In this document: piece by piece, positions 53,964 through 62,666 of the stretch
Layout of the letters: the number at the start of each line of letters is the position of its first letter
How positions within the stretch are numbered: the stretch's first letter is position 1
NCBI RefSeq assembly: GCF_900148505.1
Contig: NZ_FRXO01000001.1
Location: forward strand, 954,414-1,018,413
Reading direction: 5' to 3'
Source of the DNA: Pseudoxanthobacter soli DSM 19599
GTDB lineage: Bacteria > Pseudomonadota > Alphaproteobacteria > Rhizobiales > Segnochrobactraceae
Length of the DNA: 64,000 bases
Notes under the pieces: generated by a model
Seen by the model: only the letters and a program-made list of their open reading frames with translations
What the model was told of the DNA's origin: nothing
The model's database searches: none
Made by a program: the position numbers and the translations under genes

Positions 53964-53985
53964 TTGACATCTGGTGCACCAAGTA
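53964..53985 (+). promoter_or_regulatory. Second operator copy overlapping the -35 box of the GntR gene
   Basis: TTGACATCTGGTGCACCA occurs again on the plus strand, in mirror orientation to the first copy. The right arm of the palindrome is degraded (AAGTA instead of GATG). It lies 29 bp before the GntR ATG, so the regulator probably represses itself as well. Confidence 0.7.
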
Positions 53986-54013
53986 CGACTAGATGTGCGG
54001 CAAAGGAGGCGCC

Positions 54014-54679
54014 ATGACCGAACTCGAACGCCCGAGATCCCTGACGGCTCTGGTGACGGAGCACGTCCGCAACATGATCGTGCGGGGCGAAGTGCCGCTG
54101 GGCGCGTCGATCTCCGAGCGCAGCATTTCGGCGGAGCTGAAGGTATCGAAGACCCCTGTGCGCGAAGCTCTGGCTCAGTTGCGCAATGAAGGGCTGGTGA
54201 CGATCGTGCCCCAGTCGGGCGTGCGGGTCTTCACCCTCAGCTCACGCGAGGTGCGCGCGATCTGCGCCTTCCGCCGGGTCACCGAAAATGCGGCCCTGCA
54301 ATTCGCCATGGCGGAAAATGCCGGCGCGCTGCTCGCCGATCTCGAGCGGATCGAACGGGAGATGCTGCGGGCGCTCGGCGAAGGCGACGTGAGGCGCTAT
54401 CTGGACCTGGACACCGCCTTTCACCTGGCCTTTTTCGCCCATTGCGGCAATCCCTATCTGCAGAGCGCCTACGCGCTCTATTCGGGCAAGATCGCGGCTT
54501 TGCGCACCCATCTCGCGGTAAGGCCCCAGCACACATCGCTGTCGCTGGCGGAGCACACGCAGATCGTCGCCGCCGTGCGTGATCGCGACATGGAGCGGCT
54601 TTCGGCGATCCTGGATGCGCATCTGGCGCGCACCCAGGAGACATATGAGATCGGCGTGGAGGACATCACGAAGGGCTGA
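54014..54679 (+). CDS. GntR/FadR-family (FCD) regulator of the CUT2/GMC operon
   Basis: A 221-residue regulator: winged helix with TPVREALAQLRNEGLV, then an FCD domain with a metal-type pattern (DTAFHLAFFAHCGN). ATG 54014 has a near-perfect AAAGGAGG; the frame start at 53993 has none. It is divergent from the ten-gene operon and flanked by two copies of the TGGTGCACCA palindrome, so it is the likely local repressor. It ends 12 bp before the convergent second permease gene. Confidence 0.88.
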   Translation: MTELERPRSLTALVTEHVRNMIVRGEVPLGASISERSISAELKVSKTPVREALAQLRNEGLVTIVPQSGVRVFTLSSREVRAICAFRRVTENAALQFAMAENAGALLADLERIEREMLRALGEGDVRRYLDLDTAFHLAFFAHCGNPYLQSAYALYSGKIAALRTHLAVRPQHTSLSLAEHTQIVAAVRDRDMERLSAILDAHLARTQETYEIGVEDITKG

Positions 54680-54691
54680 GCATCAGCGTGC

Positions 54692-55678
54692 TCAGCGGCG
54701 TTCAAGCACCTGATTGAGCAAGATCGCGCCCACGATCAGCCCTCCCCGCACGACATATTGCCAATAGTCCGACACGTTCATCAGCGTCATTCCATTGCCG
54801 ATGAAGCCCAGGAACAGCACGCCGATCAGCGTGCCGGTAATTCGCCCGCGTCCGCCGAACAGATTGGTGCCGCCGATGATCACCGCCGCGATGACATCGA
54901 GCTCGAGTCCTGCCGCGGTCGATCCCGTGCCCGACCCGATCTGCGAGGCGATGAGCAGTCCCGAGATCGCCGTCAGGCCGCCTGTGATGACGAAGGTCAT
55001 CGTCTTGACCACGCCCACCCGGATCCCGGACAGGCGCGCCGCCTCGGCATTGCCGCCCACCGCGTAGACCGCGCGGCCGAAGGCCGTGTGGGACATCAGG
55101 AAGTGCATCCCCGCGAACACCGCCACGAACACGAAGACGGGAAAGGGAATGCCGTAGACGCTGCCGTTGCCGAAAAAGCCGAACCAGGTGGGGAAACTGG
55201 CCAGCGGAAAGCCGTCGGTCAGCAGGTTGGCGGCACCGCGCATCGCCGTGAAGAGACCGAGCGTGGTGATGAAGCTCGGCACGTTGAACCGCGCCCGCAG
55301 CGTGCCGGTGAAAAGACCGCAGGCCATACAGATCGCCAGCGCGCCCACGGCACCGAGCGATACGGCGGCCACATCGCCCGTCACCGGCGTCAGAAGGTCC
55401 ACCGCCCACGCCGCGAAGCAGCCGGCCAGCGCGACGCCCGATCCCACCGACAGGTCGATCTCGCCGCTGATGATCACCGCCGTCATGCCGAAGGCGATGA
55501 TGCCCAGCATCGACACGCTGCGGAACACGTTCAGCAGGTTCGCCGAACTGCCGAAGCCGGGCGCCAGCAGGAACAGCGCCACGATCAGCGCCACCAGGCA
55601 GACTTCCATGATGTAGAAACGCAGGGACCAGCCGCGCCGTGCGCGCGGCGGCCCCTGAAAGGTCGCCGCCTCAGACAT
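54692..55678 (-). CDS. CUT2 ABC transporter permease, second system
   Basis: A 328-residue, about 9-TM permease with SGEIDLSVGSGVALAG and IIGGTNLFGGRGRITG, the RbsC class motifs. It overlaps the ATPase gene by 8 nt and closes a three-gene importer operon. Only one permease is present, so the channel should be a homodimer. Confidence 0.88.
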   Translation of the reverse strand: MSEAATFQGPPRARRGWSLRFYIMEVCLVALIVALFLLAPGFGSSANLLNVFRSVSMLGIIAFGMTAVIISGEIDLSVGSGVALAGCFAAWAVDLLTPVTGDVAAVSLGAVGALAICMACGLFTGTLRARFNVPSFITTLGLFTAMRGAANLLTDGFPLASFPTWFGFFGNGSVYGIPFPVFVFVAVFAGMHFLMSHTAFGRAVYAVGGNAEAARLSGIRVGVVKTMTFVITGGLTAISGLLIASQIGSGTGSTAAGLELDVIAAVIIGGTNLFGGRGRITGTLIGVLFLGFIGNGMTLMNVSDYWQYVVRGGLIVGAILLNQVLERR

Positions 55679-57182
55679 CGAGGGTTCCTTTCATGCAATA
55701 GCTGTAGAGATCGCTGAGACTGACACGGCCGGGATCGACCTCGCCCACGACCCGCCCGTGGTGCAGCACGAGGATCCGGTGCGCGATGCTGTGCACTTCT
55801 TCCAGTTCACTGGAGACGAACACCGAGGCCACGCCTGCCGCCGACTGCGCCGCGACGATGTCGAAGATCTGCTGTTTGGCCGCCAGGTCGATACCCCGGG
55901 TGGGTTCGTCGAAGAAGATGACGCGCGGCCCGGTGTTCAGCCAGTTGCCGACCACCACCTTCTGCTGGTTGCCGCCTGAAAGTGAGGAGACCGGCAGGCC
56001 AGGATCGGCGACCTTGATCTGCAGATCGAGGATGCGGCGATCGACCAGACCCTGCTGCAGCCGGGGCTGCAGGATCCCGCCGGGTGCGATGCGCGACAGG
56101 TTGGCCAGGACGAGATTGTCGGAAATGGAGGCGATCTGCACCAGCGACTGGTGCTTTCGATCCTCGGGGGTGTAGGCCAGCCCCAGATCGCGCATTCGCC
56201 GCGGCGTCGGGTTTGGAACCTCCCGCCCGTCCAGCACGATCCGCCCGCGGTCGGGATGATCCGCCCCGAAGATTGCGCGCAGCACCTCGGTCCGACCCGA
56301 TCCGAGCATGCCGGCGAAGCCCAGAACCTCGCCGGGATAGAGCGAAAACGAGACGTCCGAGAAGACGCCTCCGCGCCCCAGCCCCTGCACTTCGAGGACC
56401 GGCGTCGTCCGCACCACATCGGACCGGGCGATGCGGTGCGTAGCCCGCTCGCCGAACATCATCGAGACGATCTCGGCGGGGCTGGACCGCGCGAGTTCGA
56501 CCGCACCCACGAGCATGCCGTCGCGCAGGACGGTGCAGGTGTCGCAGATCTCGAACAATTCGTTCATGCGATGCGAGATGTAGATGACGGTCACGCCCCG
56601 GTCGCGCAGACGCCGGATCAGCGCGAAGAGCTGCCCGACCTCATGGCCGGCAAGTGCGGATGTCGGCTCGTCCAGAAGCAGGATCTTGGGATTGCTCGCC
56701 GCCGCCTTGACGATCTCGACCGCCTGCTGCTGGCCGACGGTCAGCCGGTCGACGCGCTGATCGGCGTCGAGATCGACCTCCATGTCGGCCAGCAGGACGG
56801 CCGCCTCGCGGCGGATGCGCGACCAGTCCACCGAATTGACCCCGAACCGGCGGCGCCTGGGCAGGCGGCCGAGAAAGATGTTCTCGGCGATGGTCAGCGA
56901 CGGCACCAGCGACAATTCCTGATGGACGGTCGCGATCCCGGCCGCGAGCGCGTCTCCGGGACCCGTCAGCTCCACCCGGCGACCGCCGACCCACAGCTCT
57001 CCGATCGTCGGAGAGATGGAGCCGGCGATCATCTCGATCAGGGTCGATTTCCCCGAGCCGTTCTTGCCCATCAGGGCGTGAACGCGCCCGGCGCCAAAAC
57101 ACAGCGAGACGTCACGCAGCGCGATGTTCTCGCCGTAAGCCTTTGTGACTCCGCGCAGTTCTATGGAATTTGCCTCTGTCAT
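55671..57182 (-). CDS. CUT2 ABC transporter ATP-binding protein, second system
   Basis: 503 residues, two ABC modules. Module 1: Walker A GKNGSGKST and Walker B ILLLDEPTSAL; module 2: LSGGNQQKVVVGNWL and IFFDEPTRGID, with a changed Walker A (GMLGSGRTE). ATG 57182 is preferred to the in-frame TTG at 57197. It energises import of the ligand bound by the SBP encoded 34 bp upstream. Confidence 0.9.
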   Translation of the reverse strand: MTEANSIELRGVTKAYGENIALRDVSLCFGAGRVHALMGKNGSGKSTLIEMIAGSISPTIGELWVGGRRVELTGPGDALAAGIATVHQELSLVPSLTIAENIFLGRLPRRRRFGVNSVDWSRIRREAAVLLADMEVDLDADQRVDRLTVGQQQAVEIVKAAASNPKILLLDEPTSALAGHEVGQLFALIRRLRDRGVTVIYISHRMNELFEICDTCTVLRDGMLVGAVELARSSPAEIVSMMFGERATHRIARSDVVRTTPVLEVQGLGRGGVFSDVSFSLYPGEVLGFAGMLGSGRTEVLRAIFGADHPDRGRIVLDGREVPNPTPRRMRDLGLAYTPEDRKHQSLVQIASISDNLVLANLSRIAPGGILQPRLQQGLVDRRILDLQIKVADPGLPVSSLSGGNQQKVVVGNWLNTGPRVIFFDEPTRGIDLAAKQQIFDIVAAQSAAGVASVFVSSELEEVHSIAHRILVLHHGRVVGEVDPGRVSLSDLYSYCMKGTLDV

Positions 57183-57216
57183 GGGCACCTCGGGCAATCG
57201 GGGGCGGACAGCGGCA

Positions 57217-58164
57217 TCAGTTGGTCTTCGTCAGCGTCGCCGCATAGGCCGCGATGGCCTCGGGATTGGCACGAGACAGGGGAATGACCGGCACCTCGAT
57301 GTGACGCTCGACGGGCTCCCCCTTCACCGCGGCGATAGCCGCCTGGACGGCATCTTCGCCGATCAGTTTCGGCTGGGCCGCCGTGGTGGCGTAGAGCGCT
57401 CCCTTCTCGTCCTGAAGGAACCGGACGATCTGCTCCGAGCCGTCGGTACCGAAGACATAGACCTCGCCCTGACGGCCGGCGCGCATCACCGCCTGCACCG
57501 CCCCGACGGTCCCGCCTTCGTTGGCCGCGTAGATGATCTGGATGTCCGGATTGGCCGTCAGCATATCCGTCACCACGCGGACGGCCTGCTCGGCGAGCCA
57601 GGCGTCCTGCCGGGACACGATGTCGAGTTCCCCGCCGGACTTGGCCGCATCAAGGAAGCCGTTCGTCCGCTCATCGCTGAGCGAAGCGAGCTGGGCGCGG
57701 AAGCCGATCAGCGCGACCTTTGCCTTGCCGCCGAGATGATCCTTGATGTAGGCGGCGGCAGCTTCGCCCGTACCTTTGCCCATGTTGGTGCCGGAAGAGC
57801 CGACGGTCGCGACCGGCAGGTCGGACTTAACGCCCGTGGTCCAGGTTACCACCTTGATGCCGGCATCGACGGCGCGCTTCAGGGCGGGAATCGACGCCTC
57901 CTCACCCAGCGGGGCGATCACGATCGCCTTGATGCCGCGGGCGATGTAGGTGTCGATCAGCGCGGCCTCCTTCTCCAGCTTGTTGTCGGAATTGGCGGTC
58001 AGGATCTCGACGCCGGCCTGTTTGGCGGCGGCCTTCATGCCGAGCTCCACGCTGCGCATGAACATGTCCTGCTGGAAGATGACGCCGGCGATGGAGATGT
58101 CATCGGCCCGGGCGGCTCCGGCCGAAAGGGCGAGCGCGAGGGCGGCGTATTTCAAAAGCTTCAT
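57217..58164 (-). CDS. CUT2 substrate-binding protein, second system
   Basis: A 315-residue periplasmic binding protein. ATG 58164 has GGGAGG upstream and gives a clear signal peptide (MKLLKYAALALALSAGAARA). The mature part is a Peripla_BP_4 fold with AAKQAGVEILTANSDNK, GIKAIVIAPLG and GDEL-like lobe contacts; QIIYAANEGGTVGAVQAV is typical of ribose/xylitol-type proteins. The longer frame to 58275 adds residues before the signal peptide and is wrong. Confidence 0.9.
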   Translation of the reverse strand: MKLLKYAALALALSAGAARADDISIAGVIFQQDMFMRSVELGMKAAAKQAGVEILTANSDNKLEKEAALIDTYIARGIKAIVIAPLGEEASIPALKRAVDAGIKVVTWTTGVKSDLPVATVGSSGTNMGKGTGEAAAAYIKDHLGGKAKVALIGFRAQLASLSDERTNGFLDAAKSGGELDIVSRQDAWLAEQAVRVVTDMLTANPDIQIIYAANEGGTVGAVQAVMRAGRQGEVYVFGTDGSEQIVRFLQDEKGALYATTAAQPKLIGEDAVQAAIAAVKGEPVERHIEVPVIPLSRANPEAIAAYAATLTKTN

Positions 58165-58278
58165 GATGTCCTCCCTTATTGCCTTGGTCGTGAAGCCTGC
58201 CGCGACGGGCCCGGCTTCCCCGCCGGCTGTCATCCGGAACAAAATCCGGGATAGCGGCGATGTGGCCTTGCACATCTG

Positions 58279-58295
58279 ACATGTTACATCTTACA
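58279..58295. promoter_or_regulatory. Candidate GntR site upstream of the second importer
   Basis: ACATGTTACATCTTACA lies between the divergent SBP and GntR genes. 13 of its 17 bases recur as ACCTGTTACCTATCACA in front of the cupin gene (59123-59139), suggesting that the same regulator binds both. Confidence 0.5.
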
Positions 58296-58417
58296 TTTCA
58301 AGCGAGATGATGGAACGGGAACGAACCGGTTGGGTTGCGGCGTAGCGACGGGTCAACCGGCCGGTTATGGTCGGCTGATCCGGCCCGCGGCGAGCGACCA
58401 CACGGGAACCTTTCGCA

Positions 58418-59086
58418 ATGAACCTTTCACGCAAGATCGAACGCCCCAGGCCAATCAACGAGATCGTCCTCGAGCGCCTGCGCGACGACATCGTGAACGG
58501 CGTCCTGCAACTGGGAGAGAAGATTTCCGAACAGCAGCTTGCCGATGCCTATGAGGTCACCAAGGCACCGATCCGCGCCGCCTATGGACGCCTGCAGTCC
58601 GAGGGCTTGGTGGAGATCCGTCCTCAGTCCGGGACGTATGTCTTCCGCCCGACCCATGAAGCATTGCGCTCCCTGTGCGAATTGCGGATCGCGCTGGAGC
58701 TGGAGGCCGCCCGACTGTCGATACAGCGCGCCCCGCTTCGTCTATCGCAACTGGTGACGGAGAATTACGCGCAGATGCTGGTGGCGCTCAGTCGGGATGA
58801 CAGCAACACTTACCACCAGCTCGACACCGCTTTGCACCTGATCTTCTTCGAGTTGGCCGATTCCCCCTATCTTTACGAGACCTACCGCGCGCGGGTCTCG
58901 TCGGCCTTCGCGGCGCTGCGCAACCGCTTTTCCCAGGCGCGGCCGCACAACGAATTCTCCATCCGCCAGCATCAGGAAATTCGCGATCGCGTGGTCGCTG
59001 CCGATCTGCCGGGCCTGCAGTCGATCCTGCGCGAGCATGTGGAGCACACCGAAACCTATTACGAGGCGTTTCTCGCAACCGGCTGA
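58418..59086 (+). CDS. GntR/FadR-family (FCD) regulator, third copy
   Basis: 222 residues; winged helix with APIRAAYGRLQSEGLVEIRP, slightly divergent from the usual PVREAL signature, and an FCD domain (LDTALHLIFFELAD). It lies between the second importer (leftward) and the cupin-led catabolic operon (rightward), with a shared 17-bp motif in front of both. It probably controls both. Confidence 0.86.
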   Translation: MNLSRKIERPRPINEIVLERLRDDIVNGVLQLGEKISEQQLADAYEVTKAPIRAAYGRLQSEGLVEIRPQSGTYVFRPTHEALRSLCELRIALELEAARLSIQRAPLRLSQLVTENYAQMLVALSRDDSNTYHQLDTALHLIFFELADSPYLYETYRARVSSAFAALRNRFSQARPHNEFSIRQHQEIRDRVVAADLPGLQSILREHVEHTETYYEAFLATG

Positions 59087-59122
59087 AGACGGCCACGCGA
59101 TAGCGAGACGCGACCTGAACTA

Positions 59123-59139
59123 ACCTGTTACCTATCACA
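59123..59139 (+). promoter_or_regulatory. Candidate GntR site upstream of the cupin operon
   Basis: ACCTGTTACCTATCACA, matching the site at 58279-58295 in 13 of 17 positions. It ends 14 bp before the cupin ATG. Confidence 0.5.
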
Positions 59140-59153
59140 ACAAGGGCAGAAAA

Positions 59154-59681
59154 ATGGGCCTTCAGGAAAAAGACGAAAATCCCAGAACTCCCTATCAGCT
59201 CCCCTTTCCCAAGGACGCGCTGGAAGAGATCGTCATACCCAACGCCGTAAACTGCGACGAACGGCTCTGGGTGCCGCAGGCCGAAAACGTGTGGTTCCGC
59301 CCGCTCTGTCTCAACCGTTCGCAGGGATACTGGATGAACCTGCTGAAGGTGCGCAAAGCGGGTGTGCTCTCCCGCCACCGTCACCCGCAGCCGGTCCATG
59401 GCTGGGTGTTGAAGGGGCGCTGGTACTATCTGGAACACGACTGGGTCGCAGAAGAAGGCGGCTACGTCTACGAGCCGCCCGGCGAGACCCACACGCTCGT
59501 TGTGCCCGACGATGTCGAGGAGATGATCACCTATTTCCAGGTCAATGGCGTGATGTGTTACGTCGACCCGTGGGGAAAGGTTCTCGGATACGAAGACGTC
59601 TTCACCAAGATCGACATGTGCCGAAAGCACTTCGACGAGGTCGGTCTTGGCTCCGACTATGTCGAGCGTTTCATCCGTTGA
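59154..59681 (+). CDS. 2,4'-dihydroxyacetophenone dioxygenase-like cupin
   Basis: A 175-residue single cupin. Motif 1 is SRHRHPQPVHGWVLKGRWYYLE with His-x-His and a third His; motif 2 is YEPPGETHTLVVPDD with the last metal His. The pattern (YLEHDWVAEEGGYVYEPPGETHTL, then GYEDVFTKID) closely follows 2,4'-dihydroxyacetophenone dioxygenase, a non-heme iron enzyme that splits the C-C bond of an alpha-hydroxyketone to an acid and formate. The first gene of a five-gene plus-strand catabolic operon. Its real substrate may be a different hydroxyketone. Confidence 0.82.
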   Translation: MGLQEKDENPRTPYQLPFPKDALEEIVIPNAVNCDERLWVPQAENVWFRPLCLNRSQGYWMNLLKVRKAGVLSRHRHPQPVHGWVLKGRWYYLEHDWVAEEGGYVYEPPGETHTLVVPDDVEEMITYFQVNGVMCYVDPWGKVLGYEDVFTKIDMCRKHFDEVGLGSDYVERFIR

Positions 59682-59819
59682 ATCCGGTCAGATCATGTCC
59701 CGTTCAGATCAAACCGCTCTGAACGGCAAGGATATGATCAAGCTTTTGAAGCTGGAGCGATTTCTTGTCGATCCGATGATCCCATCAGATCGGAAGGCGT
59801 TCTAGCGAGAGGTGAACCC
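59682..59819. repeat. Hairpin-rich intergenic element, possibly a dispersed repeat
   Basis: Contains CGTTCAGA-N9-TCTGAACG (59701-59725), a small stem AGCTTTTGAAGCT (59741-59753) and an imperfect hairpin around CCGATGATCCCATCAGATCGG. The right end (CAGATCGG...GCGTTCTAG) resembles short palindromic repeats scattered between genes in many Hyphomicrobiales. Only one copy is in the window, so dispersal cannot be shown here. Confidence 0.5.
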
Positions 59820-60554
59820 ATGGCTATCTGGCCGATCGATTGTTTTCGCGACAAGGTTCTGGTCGTCACCGGCGCGACGTCGGGCATAGGCGCCGCCATC
59901 GCCCGGGGCTTCCAGAGCGAAGGCGCCCGCGTCGTCGTAACCGGAGCGACCGAGGCGGAGGTCGCCCGCGCCCGCGATGAGATGCCCGGTATCGACGCCC
60001 GCGTTCTCGATGTTCGCGATGGCGCAGCCGTGAGCGCTCTGTTCGCCGCTCTGCCCCGCCTCGATCATCTGGTGAACTGCGCTGGCATCATCCGGCGCGG
60101 CGACGAATGCGAGCCGGAGGTCTTCGCCGATGTCGTCGATATCAACCTGACGGGAACGATGCGCACCTGCACCGCTGCCCGGCCCTTGCTGGCGCAGAGC
60201 CGCGGGACCATCGTCAACACCGCGTCGATGCTCTCCTTCTTCGGCGGCGGGCTGGTGCCGGGCTACTCGGCGTCGAAGGGCGGTGTGGCCCAACTGACGA
60301 AATCACTGGCGATCGCCTACGCGAAAGAGGGGATTCGCGTGAATGCCATCGCGCCGGGCTGGATCGACACGCCGCTTACCCGCGCCCTTCAGCAGGACGA
60401 AGGCCGGGCGCGCGCCATCCTGTCGCGCACGCCGATGGAGCGGTGGGGCAAACCCGAGGAACTGACGGGCGGCGTGGCCTATCTCTCCTCTCCGCTTTCC
60501 AGTTTCGTCACCGGCGCCGTGCTGGTGATCGACGGCGGCTATCTGATCACCTGA
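59820..60554 (+). CDS. Short-chain dehydrogenase/reductase (SDR)
   Basis: A 244-residue classical SDR with TGATSGIG, NCAGIIRRG, catalytic Ser in NTASMLSFFG and Tyr-x3-Lys in GYSASKGG, and the C-terminal IDGGYLIT. GAGAGG precedes the ATG. It resembles 2-deoxy-D-gluconate/ketoacyl-reductase-like sugar dehydrogenases. Its neighbours suggest oxidation of a sugar or hydroxyketone in the same pathway. Confidence 0.88.
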   Translation: MAIWPIDCFRDKVLVVTGATSGIGAAIARGFQSEGARVVVTGATEAEVARARDEMPGIDARVLDVRDGAAVSALFAALPRLDHLVNCAGIIRRGDECEPEVFADVVDINLTGTMRTCTAARPLLAQSRGTIVNTASMLSFFGGGLVPGYSASKGGVAQLTKSLAIAYAKEGIRVNAIAPGWIDTPLTRALQQDEGRARAILSRTPMERWGKPEELTGGVAYLSSPLSSFVTGAVLVIDGGYLIT

Positions 60555-60555
60555 C

Positions 60556-61752
60556 ATGCGACGCTATTATTCCGGCCACGATGTGGAGCGCGCCCGCAGC
60601 ATCGAAGAACTGCGCCGCATGGCGATGCGGCGCATCCCGAATTTCTGCCGCGAATATCTGGAAGGCGGCGCCGAGGACGAAGTCACACTTCGGCGCAACC
60701 GCAGCGTTTTTGAGGGATGGGCCTTCCTGCCGCGGACCCTGGTCGACGTGACCCGGCGCGTCCGGTCCGTCGATCTGTTCGGGCAGCCGATTGCCTCGCC
60801 CTTTCTGATCGGCCCGACCGGATTCAACGGCATGCTGACGCGGCGGGGCGATCTGGCTCTGGCCCGCGCCGCCGCCGCCGCGGGGATACCGTTCACCCTC
60901 TCCAACGTTTCGAACACCGCGCTCGAGGACATCGCGGACAAGGCGGGCGGCCGTCTCTGGATGCAGGTCTATCTCTACCGGTCTCGCCGATTCGTGCACG
61001 ATATCGCCAAGCGCGCCGAGCGTGCGGGGTTCGAGGCACTGATCGTCACAACAGATCTCCCCGCCTACGGCAATCGCGAATGGGATGCGCGCAACTTCCG
61101 CTCAGGCGCCCGGCTCACGCTTCGCAACCTGATCGACACGGCCTGTCATCCGCGCTGGCTGTGCGACGTGTTCCTGCCCGACGGAATGCCGAGATTTCGC
61201 AACCTTGGCGACCTGCTGCCGCCGGGCAAGGACCATGCGGCCGGTGCCTCCGCCATCCTGGCGCGCGAGCTCGACCCCTCGCTGAACTGGCAGGACATCG
61301 CATGGCTGCGCGACCTGTGGCCGGGAAAGCTGATCGTGAAGGGCATTCTCGACCCGCATGATGCAGAGCAGGCCCGGCATTTCGGCGTCGATGGCGTGAT
61401 CCTCAGCAATCACGGTGGGCGGCAACTGGATGGCGCCATCTCTCCGATGGAAATTCTCCCGGACGTCGCCGCCCTCCTGAAAGGTCACGTGGCCGTTCTG
61501 ATCGATGGCGGCTTCCGCAGAGGCAGCGACATCGTCAAGGCCCGCGCCCTTGGGGCGGACGCCGTCCTCCTCGGACGCGCGACGCTTTATGGCCTCGCGG
61601 CCGGCGGCGAAAAGGGCGCGGCACGGGCGATTCACCTGCTGACGCAGGAAGTGGACCGCGTCCTCGCCCTGCTCGGATGCACCGACATCCGGAACCTTGG
61701 CCCTGAAGTCCTTCGCCCTGTCTTCAATTCGATTTCCGGAGGGCAAGCGTGA
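60556..61752 (+). CDS. FMN-dependent alpha-hydroxyacid oxidase/dehydrogenase
   Basis: A 398-residue TIM-barrel enzyme of the L-lactate dehydrogenase/mandelate dehydrogenase/glycolate oxidase family. The active-site motif SNHGGRQLDGA has the catalytic His and Arg; DGGFRRGSDIVKARALGADAV binds the FMN phosphate. The N-terminus FCREYLEGGAEDE is typical. It converts a 2-hydroxyacid to the 2-oxoacid. It starts directly after the SDR stop and overlaps the epimerase gene by 4 nt. Confidence 0.9.
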   Translation: MRRYYSGHDVERARSIEELRRMAMRRIPNFCREYLEGGAEDEVTLRRNRSVFEGWAFLPRTLVDVTRRVRSVDLFGQPIASPFLIGPTGFNGMLTRRGDLALARAAAAAGIPFTLSNVSNTALEDIADKAGGRLWMQVYLYRSRRFVHDIAKRAERAGFEALIVTTDLPAYGNREWDARNFRSGARLTLRNLIDTACHPRWLCDVFLPDGMPRFRNLGDLLPPGKDHAAGASAILARELDPSLNWQDIAWLRDLWPGKLIVKGILDPHDAEQARHFGVDGVILSNHGGRQLDGAISPMEILPDVAALLKGHVAVLIDGGFRRGSDIVKARALGADAVLLGRATLYGLAAGGEKGAARAIHLLTQEVDRVLALLGCTDIRNLGPEVLRPVFNSISGGQA

Positions 61753-62663
61753 CCCGCATTCATAAGCTCCCCGGCCATGTCCTTGTCACGGGCGCGGGCG
61801 GCAATCTCGGCGGCAAATCCGTGGCGCTGCTCTCGCGCCTGCCATGGTGCCGGCGCATCACCGCCCTGCACTCGCCGCGCCGGCCTCCCCCGCCGCCCTC
61901 CGGCAAGGTCACATCCCATGGCGCCGATCTGACCGATGCCAAAGGTGAGTGGCGGGGCCATCTCGACGGTGTCGATGCCGTGCTGCATTTCGCGGCGGTC
62001 AATCCCGTACCCGAAAGCGATTGGGCCGACGCCATGGCCTCGTCCGACATGACCTTCAACCTCGGTCTGGCCGCCCTTGCCGCCGGCGTCGGTCGCTTCG
62101 TCAACTGCTCGTCCAACCACGCCATCGGCGGCTACAAGGATGCGCCGCTCGCCGAGACGGTTTCCGGGGGCAGGATGAGCGAGGATCTGCCGCCGGCCCC
62201 CGGCACGCGCTGGAACAATGGGCATATCGACCTCGATTCGACGCCCTACGGCGCCTCGAAGGCCATCGCCGAGCGCTTCTTCCTGATGCTCGCCGCGCAA
62301 TCGGAGGGCCGGATGACCGCGGTATCTCTGCGGATCGGCTGGGCGCTGCCCGGCGAGAACGACCCGCGCGACATCAGCGTTTCCGGCTCGCCGACGGGCC
62401 AAGGCGCGACGGAGGCTGCGGCGCCCGATGAGGCGCGGGCCCTGCGCTGGTTCCGCAACATGTGGATCTCGAACGGCGATTTCGAACGCCTGGTGATCGC
62501 AGCCCTGACGGCCGATGACGCCGGCTGGCCGGCGCCGGGCCTGATCGTCAATGGCGTGTCCGACAATTCCGGTTCTGACTGGAGCCTGACAGCCGCGCGC
62601 CGCCATCTCGGCTATGCCCCACAGGACGACATCTACCGTCACCTCGAGAAGGGACTCGACTGA
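61749..62663 (+). CDS. NAD-dependent epimerase/dehydratase (uronate dehydrogenase-like)
   Basis: A 304-residue extended SDR with GHVLVTGAGGNLGG (NAD), NCSSNHAIGGY and Tyr-x3-Lys in YGASKAIAE. The SSNHAIG(F/Y) motif and the overall length are typical of uronate dehydrogenases, which oxidise glucuronate or galacturonate to the aldarolactone. The lactonase encoded 4 bp downstream could open that lactone, supporting a sugar-acid pathway. Confidence 0.82.
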   Translation: MTRIHKLPGHVLVTGAGGNLGGKSVALLSRLPWCRRITALHSPRRPPPPPSGKVTSHGADLTDAKGEWRGHLDGVDAVLHFAAVNPVPESDWADAMASSDMTFNLGLAALAAGVGRFVNCSSNHAIGGYKDAPLAETVSGGRMSEDLPPAPGTRWNNGHIDLDSTPYGASKAIAERFFLMLAAQSEGRMTAVSLRIGWALPGENDPRDISVSGSPTGQGATEAAAPDEARALRWFRNMWISNGDFERLVIAALTADDAGWPAPGLIVNGVSDNSGSDWSLTAARRHLGYAPQDDIYRHLEKGLD

Positions 62664-62666
62664 TCC

